Notes under the pieces: generated by a model
Told to the model about the DNA's origin: nothing
Database searches by the model: none
What the model saw: only the letters and a program-made list of their open reading frames with translations
Assembly (NCBI GenBank): GCA_029263315.1
Contig: JAJCXR010000012.1
Location: forward strand, 1-64,000
Reading direction: 5' to 3'
Origin: Acidobacteriota bacterium
GTDB taxonomy: Bacteria; Acidobacteriota; Thermoanaerobaculia; Multivoradales; J023
Length of the DNA stretch: 64,000 nt
Program-made: the position numbers and the translations under genes
Shown here: positions 59,755 through 64,000 of the stretch, piece after piece
Numbering within the stretch: the first letter of the stretch is position 1
Layout of the letters: each line of letters starts with the position of its first letter

Positions 59755-59782
59755 TTAGACAGTCATCGGACTGACCTATAGT
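59755..59782 (+). promoter_or_regulatory. Promoter of the AAA-TOPRIM pair with inverted repeat in the spacer
   Basis: TTAGAC (59755-59760) and TATAGT (59777-59782) are separated by 16 bases. CAGTC-atcg-GACTG (59760-59773), a perfect 5-bp inverted repeat, lies in the spacer and could be an operator. Start of the AAA gene is about 33 bases after the likely transcription start. Confidence 0.55.
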
Positions 59783-59820
59783 CTTACCGGCGACTTCAAC
59801 GAACCCTGGAACAGACAACC

Positions 59821-60924
59821 ATGCTCAAACGAATCTACGTCGACAACTTTCGGTGCTTGACCAACTTCGAGATCTCTCCACACCAACAAAACCTGCTCAT
59901 TGGTGATAACGGCAGCGGCAAGACGACCCTCTTCCAACTGCTGGACAGCTTGGCGAGCATGATCTCGGGACACAGCTCTCTCGGAGAGGTCTTCCCGAAA
60001 AGCTCCTTGACGCGCTGGGATGGAAGGAAGCAACAAAGGTTCGAGCTAGAGCTCGAATCGGAGACTGTGCGCTTCTCTTACGGTCTTGTGGTTGAGCACC
60101 CAGAAGAGCGAAAAGAACCTCTTGCCAGCCAAGAGTGGTTGAAATGTGACGACAGTCCTCTTTACCAATTCGAGAACGGGCACGTAAAACTTTTCCACGA
60201 TGACTCTACACTCGCGGCAAGCTTCCCCTTTAACCCCAGTGTGCCGTTCTTGGCCTTGGTTGAAGAAAGGCCAACAAACCGGCGGCTGATGAGATTCAAA
60301 CGTCAGCTTCAGGATCTCTGGTATCTGAGCATCGAACCAGCGCGGATGCGCTCTGAGAGCCGCGAAGAGAGCGAAGGTCCAGAAACGGATGGCTCTAACC
60401 TCGTAGACTGGTACCGCTCCATCGCCCAAGAGCGTCCAGAAACTCTCGGACCGCTATTTGGGGATCTCAAGGATCTCATCGGAGGTTTTAGTAGCCTGAC
60501 ACTGGTCAAAACCAGCGAAGATACTCGCGCTTTGCGCTGCGTTATGGCGGTGGATGGGAGCGAGTACACCCTGGGCCTGTCCGAGCTGTCGGCAGGCCAA
60601 AGAGCCCTCCTATTCTACTACCTCCTGCTGAATACCGGAATTGGACCTGAGCGTATTCTGATGATTGACGAGCCCGACAACTTCGTAGCGCTACGCGAGA
60701 TTCAACCATGGCTGGTCGAGTTGAGTGAGCGTGCCGAAGCAAAGAATTGTCAACTCTTCTTGATCTCTCACAATAGCGAGGTCATCGACTATCTGACGGA
60801 GCCCCCAGCTTGGATCTTCGAACGTCTCGACGGAGGACCAGTACGGATCCGCCAATCGTCCAATGAAGGCGAGGACAACCTCTCGAGAGCAGAGCTCATG
60901 GCTCGGGGCTGGATGAATGGCTAG
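59821..60924 (+). CDS. AAA/ABC-type ATPase of an ATPase-TOPRIM pair
   Basis: The 367-residue ATPase of the RecF/OLD-like group has Walker A 'LIGDNGSGKTTLFQLL' (about 26-41), a signature motif 'LSELSAGQRALLFYY' (255-268), Walker B 'RILMIDEPDNF' (279-289) and a switch His318 in 'LFLISHNSEVI'. Unlike OLD proteins it has no TOPRIM domain of its own; that is on the next gene, whose ATG (60917) overlaps this stop by eight bases. ATPase plus TOPRIM gene pairs include known anti-phage systems (for example PARIS and RloA/RloB-like sets). The codon use and lower GC than neighbours suggest acquisition. Function is inferred from architecture. Confidence 0.85.
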   Translation: MLKRIYVDNFRCLTNFEISPHQQNLLIGDNGSGKTTLFQLLDSLASMISGHSSLGEVFPKSSLTRWDGRKQQRFELELESETVRFSYGLVVEHPEERKEPLASQEWLKCDDSPLYQFENGHVKLFHDDSTLAASFPFNPSVPFLALVEERPTNRRLMRFKRQLQDLWYLSIEPARMRSESREESEGPETDGSNLVDWYRSIAQERPETLGPLFGDLKDLIGGFSSLTLVKTSEDTRALRCVMAVDGSEYTLGLSELSAGQRALLFYYLLLNTGIGPERILMIDEPDNFVALREIQPWLVELSERAEAKNCQLFLISHNSEVIDYLTEPPAWIFERLDGGPVRIRQSSNEGEDNLSRAELMARGWMNG

Positions 60925-61480
60925 ACGCGGAATCCGCGTGATTCTCCTTCATGAGGATCGTCTCCAAGAACGTTTCTTCCGCAAAGCTCTCAAAGGCCTC
61001 GGCCTCGAAAGTCGCGATGTTCGAAGTGTTCCCAAGAGCCACTTCCCTGGCAGTGGCAAGCAATGGGTCAAGGAACAGTTTCTCCATCAAGTCCAGGCTC
61101 TTCGTAGCAGGAACTATCAGAAAAACTTGGCTTTGATAACGGTCATCGACGGCGATGAGGATGGCCATACACAGAGAAAGAAGCAACTGACCCAAGGGTG
61201 TCCCCGAGAGGCCGATGAGAGCATCGTGATCGAGATTCCGACCTGGAGCATCGAAACCTGGCTTGGCCTACTGAATGGCGAAGGGGATCTCGTCGAGACG
61301 ACCAAGTACAAATATAGTCGGTGGATGCCCAACAGGGATGAGCACAATAGAAGAACCGAGTACATTCAACATGCCGTCAGGCGATTCCTAGAGCTGCGGG
61401 CCCAGCCCAACAACTCGTCAGGACTTATGTCCCTGGACGACGGGTTGCGCGAGTTGAATCGCCTTCCCGATGGCTCTTGA
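60917..61480 (+). CDS. TOPRIM-like (DUF4276/RloB-like) partner protein
   Basis: The 187-residue protein has the TOPRIM pattern: an acidic residue early in 'ILLHEDRLQERFFRKAL' (Glu13), then 'ALITVIDGDEDGHTQRK' with Asp78 and Asp80 after a hydrophobic strand, and 'EIPTWSIETWLGLL', which resembles the P-x-x-E-x-W segment of RloB/DUF4276-type proteins. These could bind metal for a nuclease. The family match is by motif only. The overlap with the ATPase gene implies coupled expression. It ends about 125 bases before the enoyl-CoA hydratase operon on the other strand. Confidence 0.65.
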   Translation: MARRGIRVILLHEDRLQERFFRKALKGLGLESRDVRSVPKSHFPGSGKQWVKEQFLHQVQALRSRNYQKNLALITVIDGDEDGHTQRKKQLTQGCPREADESIVIEIPTWSIETWLGLLNGEGDLVETTKYKYSRWMPNRDEHNRRTEYIQHAVRRFLELRAQPNNSSGLMSLDDGLRELNRLPDGS

Positions 61481-61605
61481 TATTAAGGCTACGGAGTCGG
61501 AACTCTAACCTAGACGGTCTGAGAACCTGGCGTCTGGCACAATCTTCGGCTGTCTCGTTTAGTGTCATCTGAAAGGAGTAGCTCGCCTGCCCTAGGACCA
61601 GCGCC

Positions 61606-62415
61606 CTAGCGCCACTCCGGCGACCGTTTGGTCTGCAAAAAGGTGGCGATGCCGTGTTTACAGTCATCGGTGCTACGGGAGGCAGCGTTGACCTCGGCGG
61701 CGAGCTGCAGGGACTCCTTCAGCGGTCGGCCGACGGTGTCGAGCAGCAGCCCTTTGGTGCGGGCGATGGACTCGGAGCTGGCACGGGACAGGATGCCGCC
61801 CACCAACTCACGGCCCGACTGGACGAGCTCGTCTTGGGGCACGAGTCGGTTGATCAGACCGATGGCGAGGGCTCTTTCGGGGCCCATGAGCTCGGGGTCG
61901 AGGAGCAGCTCCCGCAGATCCCGACCCTTGACGCGCAGCGGCAGGTAGGTTGCCACGAGGGCGGCGACAAAGCCGATGCGCACCTCGCTGTACATGAAAC
62001 GGGACCCTTCGGCCGCCACCACATAGTCGTGAGCGGTGGCCAATCCGCAGCCCCCGGCGATGCACGAGCCGTGCACCAGGGCAACGGTCAATGCCGGCTG
62101 ATAAAGAATCGACGCAAAGAGGGCCCGTAGGCTCTCGGAATCCCGACGATGGGCCTCGTCGCTGGCGTCCCGCAGGCTGCGCAAGTGCTCGAGATCGGCC
62201 CCGGCGGAGAAATGGCGGCCTTCCCCCTGCAATAGCACGGCCCGGATACCCTCGCTCCGCAGGTCCCTGCTGTAGAGCTCGGTGATCTCCTGCAACATGA
62301 CGGGGGAAAGGGCATTGGCCTTCTCCGGGTTATTCAAATGGACCCAGAGAAGATCGTCGGCCGAGCCATCGCGATGCAGCCGCAACATTTTCCAGTCGCG
62401 ACCCAAGAGATTCAT
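61606..62415 (-). CDS. Enoyl-CoA hydratase/isomerase family protein
   Basis: The 269-residue crotonase-fold protein has 'LNNPEKANALSPVMLQEIT' (substrate loop), the oxyanion-hole segments 'HFSAGADLEHLRSL' and 'GSCIAGGCGLATAHDYVVAA', and 'SEVRIGFVAALVATYL'. The glutamates of classic hydratases correspond partly to this last segment; only the Glu in 'YSEVRIG' is clear, so hydratase, isomerase or lyase activity is open. The ATG 62415 overlaps the stop of the upstream AtuA-like small subunit gene, so it belongs to that operon, likely in acyl-CoA or terpenoid degradation. Confidence 0.85.
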   Translation of the reverse strand: MNLLGRDWKMLRLHRDGSADDLLWVHLNNPEKANALSPVMLQEITELYSRDLRSEGIRAVLLQGEGRHFSAGADLEHLRSLRDASDEAHRRDSESLRALFASILYQPALTVALVHGSCIAGGCGLATAHDYVVAAEGSRFMYSEVRIGFVAALVATYLPLRVKGRDLRELLLDPELMGPERALAIGLINRLVPQDELVQSGRELVGGILSRASSESIARTKGLLLDTVGRPLKESLQLAAEVNAASRSTDDCKHGIATFLQTKRSPEWR

Positions 62416-62768
62416 GACTTGCGCCCCGATGAGGCCAAGAGCTCCTCGGGCACTTCGACGAGCATCTGCAAGAGACCCTGGCCGTGAGTCTTGCCTTGGG
62501 CGTCGGTCTTCAGGCTTTCGGTGCCACCGCCCCCCAAGGAGTCGTGCAGGATGAAGTTGAGGGCGTTGAGATTCGCCACTTCGAAACGCTCTACTCGACC
62601 TCGCACGAAACCCTTGAAATGCTCCTTGACCCGCTGCGCCGTGACCTGGTCGCGAATCACCCCGTAGAGCTGCGACGAGTTGGCGATCAATCCGACGTTG
62701 CTAGCTTCGCCCTTGTCGCCGGAGCGGGCGTGGGCAATCTCCGCCAAACGTACCTGTTGGCTCGCCAT
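62412..62768 (-). CDS. AtuA-like small subunit
   Basis: The 118-residue protein begins 'RLAEIAHARSGDKGEASNVG', the signature of the domain found at the end of DUF1446/AtuA family proteins or as a separate subunit. The rest ('LYGVIRDQVTAQRVKEHFKGF', 'FEVANLNALNFILHDSLGGGG') fits that domain. AtuA-type proteins belong to acyclic terpene or branched acyl-CoA utilisation. Its ATG is one base after the stop of the large subunit gene. Its stop overlaps the enoyl-CoA hydratase ATG. Confidence 0.85.
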   Translation of the reverse strand: MASQQVRLAEIAHARSGDKGEASNVGLIANSSQLYGVIRDQVTAQRVKEHFKGFVRGRVERFEVANLNALNFILHDSLGGGGTESLKTDAQGKTHGQGLLQMLVEVPEELLASSGRKS

Positions 62769-62769
62769 C

Positions 62770-64000
62770 TCAGACCTCCTCGACGCTGACGTGGACATGT
62801 TGCTCGACTTCTTCCCGGGCCAGTAGGGCGGGCCAATAGGCCACCACCGTCTGGGGCTTGGGGCGGCCACCCGCGAAACCGGTCACCCCCGGAGGGCCGG
62901 CGGTGACCAAGGGGGCCAGCTCCTTGCCAAAACGCTCCACCTTGCCGTAGTCCGTATCGCGTACGGCTAGACGCAGCACCACCTCCGGCGGCTCCGGCAC
63001 CTCGTCGAAAACACCGGGCAGACAACAGCCGGTGCCGACAATCTCTTCTTCCCAGTCCCCTTCGTCGAAGGTGACACCCGCCCGGGCGAGCCGTTGGCGC
63101 ACGATGTCGGCACATAGTCGGGCTTTGTCGATGGCCCGCGGCCCGGTGATGGTGAGCGTCCCCGCCGCCTTGAAACCAGCCAAGTACGATGCCGAGACTT
63201 TGAGAAACGGCGTATTCGGCCTCCCCTTGATGCCCGAGACGCCGACCCGGTCCTCACCCTCTTGCTGCAACTGGACCGTGGAGAAATCCGCCACCACATC
63301 GGGCGTGATGTACTCATCCGGTTGACCCATCTCATAGAGCAATTGCTCGGAAACCGTGTCGACGGTCACCAGGCCACCGGTACCGGCATGTTTGGTGACG
63401 GTGAACGTGCCATCGGCACGGGCCTCCACGACGGGGTAACCGACGTCCCAGAGATCGGGCACTTCCCACCAGCGGGTGAAGTTGCCGCCTGTGCACTGGG
63501 GGCCACATTCGAGGATATGTCCGGCGATCGTTCCCGCCGCCAAGAGATCCCAATCGTCCGCCTTCCAGCCGAATTCATGGATCATCGGCGCCAAGGCCAA
63601 GGCGGTATCGGTGACCCGTCCACAGAGGACGATCTGGGCCCCCTGCTCCAGGGCTTCCACCACCGGCGCCGCCCCCAAATAGGCATTGGCGCTGGAGACC
63701 TTCTCCACCAGGGGCCCCAAGGGGGCACCGTCTTCCATATTGCGCAGCTCATGGCCAGCGCCGATGAGCTCGCCGAGACGGGACGAGATGTCATCCCCTT
63801 CGACAACACCGACGCGGATGCCTTCGAGCCCTTGCTCCTTGGCCACCTGCAGGATCGCGGCGCGGCAGGCGTGGGGGTTGAGCCCGCCGGCATTCGACAA
63901 CACCCGCACGCCGCGCTCCTTGAGCTCCGGCAATACCTGGCGGATGAAGTCGACAAAATCGGTGGCATAACCCTTGGTCGGGTCCTTGAGTTTCTGCCGC
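62770..64000 (-). CDS. AtuA-like large subunit (DUF1446), 5' end outside the window
   Basis: The frame is open to the window edge; it shows 410 residues and the start is missing. The family pattern is clear: 'DPTKGYATDFVDFIRQVLPE' then 'VRVLSNAGGLNPHACRAAILQVA', 'RVGVVEGDDISSRLGELI', and later 'ILCGRVTDTALALAPMIHEF' and 'KHAGTGGLVTVDTVSEQLLYEMGQP'. DUF1446/AtuA proteins act in acyclic terpene utilisation and related acyl-CoA pathways, with unclear chemistry. The small-subunit domain often fused to it is a separate gene here, one base downstream. Together with the hydratase it forms a degradation operon that continues beyond the window. Confidence 0.88.
   Translation of the reverse strand, partial: RQKLKDPTKGYATDFVDFIRQVLPELKERGVRVLSNAGGLNPHACRAAILQVAKEQGLEGIRVGVVEGDDISSRLGELIGAGHELRNMEDGAPLGPLVEKVSSANAYLGAAPVVEALEQGAQIVLCGRVTDTALALAPMIHEFGWKADDWDLLAAGTIAGHILECGPQCTGGNFTRWWEVPDLWDVGYPVVEARADGTFTVTKHAGTGGLVTVDTVSEQLLYEMGQPDEYITPDVVADFSTVQLQQEGEDRVGVSGIKGRPNTPFLKVSASYLAGFKAAGTLTITGPRAIDKARLCADIVRQRLARAGVTFDEGDWEEEIVGTGCCLPGVFDEVPEPPEVVLRLAVRDTDYGKVERFGKELAPLVTAGPPGVTGFAGGRPKPQTVVAYWPALLAREEVEQHVHVSVEEV

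Noticed and set aside
59821..61480. Calling the pair PARIS, Gabija or Septu
   Set aside because: The ATPase is shorter than AriA, has no fused TOPRIM as in GajA, and the partner shows neither a UvrD-like helicase (GajB) nor an HNH motif (PtuB).

Overview
This is a GC-rich bacterial chromosome segment with about 50 genes, dense coding, many ATGA-type stop/start overlaps and frequent GTG/TTG starts. I infer an Acidobacteriota-type Gram-negative bacterium, perhaps near Thermoanaerobaculia. The basis is a VWFA-related secreted protein of the type common in Acidobacteria, large secreted BNR/Asp-box proteins (one ending in an 'LDGFESGD' tail), XRE-plus-TPR regulators, a LapA/LapB-like protein, RND and MATE pumps and a PBP1B-like enzyme. 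The assignment rests on gene content only. I saw no rRNA, tRNA, CRISPR array or insertion sequence.

Layout. 1-3361: the end of a pterin-dehydratase-like gene, then three coupled genes (Cys/His-motif helical protein, HTH-TPR protein, small helical protein). 3552-4427: an orphan. 4687-6294: a secreted Asp-box protein. 6351-9236 (minus): an acyl carrier protein, an active ketosynthase and a ketosynthase lacking all three catalytic residues. 9487-10500: adenosine deaminase. 10488-13280 (minus): a CysO-type sulfur-carrier cysteine pathway (carrier protein, rhodanese-ThiF fusion, CysM). Upstream of it lie a strong promoter, a nearly leaderless peptide with four Cys codons out of five, and a terminator hairpin. 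14121-20576: MATE pump, RND pump plus adaptor, HAD phosphatase. 20635-26022: SNF2 ATPase and a polysaccharide flippase. 26052-35925: housekeeping genes (DUF2203, tdk, thioesterase, metallopeptidase, phosphohexomutase, alpha/beta hydrolase, def, rlmH, DksA-like, LapA-LapB fusion, holA). 35931-41733: glucan phosphorylase divergent from a three-gene set (S51-like protein, esterase, ATP-grasp). 41747-53084: PBP1B-like, ABC-F, DUF3014, thrA, asd, DUF420-like, ABC exporter half. 53155-58409: two large secreted proteins. 58566-59351: fabI. 59821-61480: an AAA ATPase plus TOPRIM-like pair with its own promoter, a candidate defence module. 61606-64000 (minus): AtuA-type operon with an enoyl-CoA hydratase, cut by the window edge.

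The most notable signal is the cysteine operon leader. A sigma70-like promoter is followed within a few bases by a peptide ORF carrying Cys-Cys-Ile-Cys-Cys and then by a perfect GC hairpin with a short T run, all upstream of cysteine synthesis genes. This is the layout expected of cysteine-responsive attenuation. Second-tier candidates are the ACP/KS/dead-KS trio, the AAA-TOPRIM pair, and the S51-like/esterase/ATP-grasp cluster.
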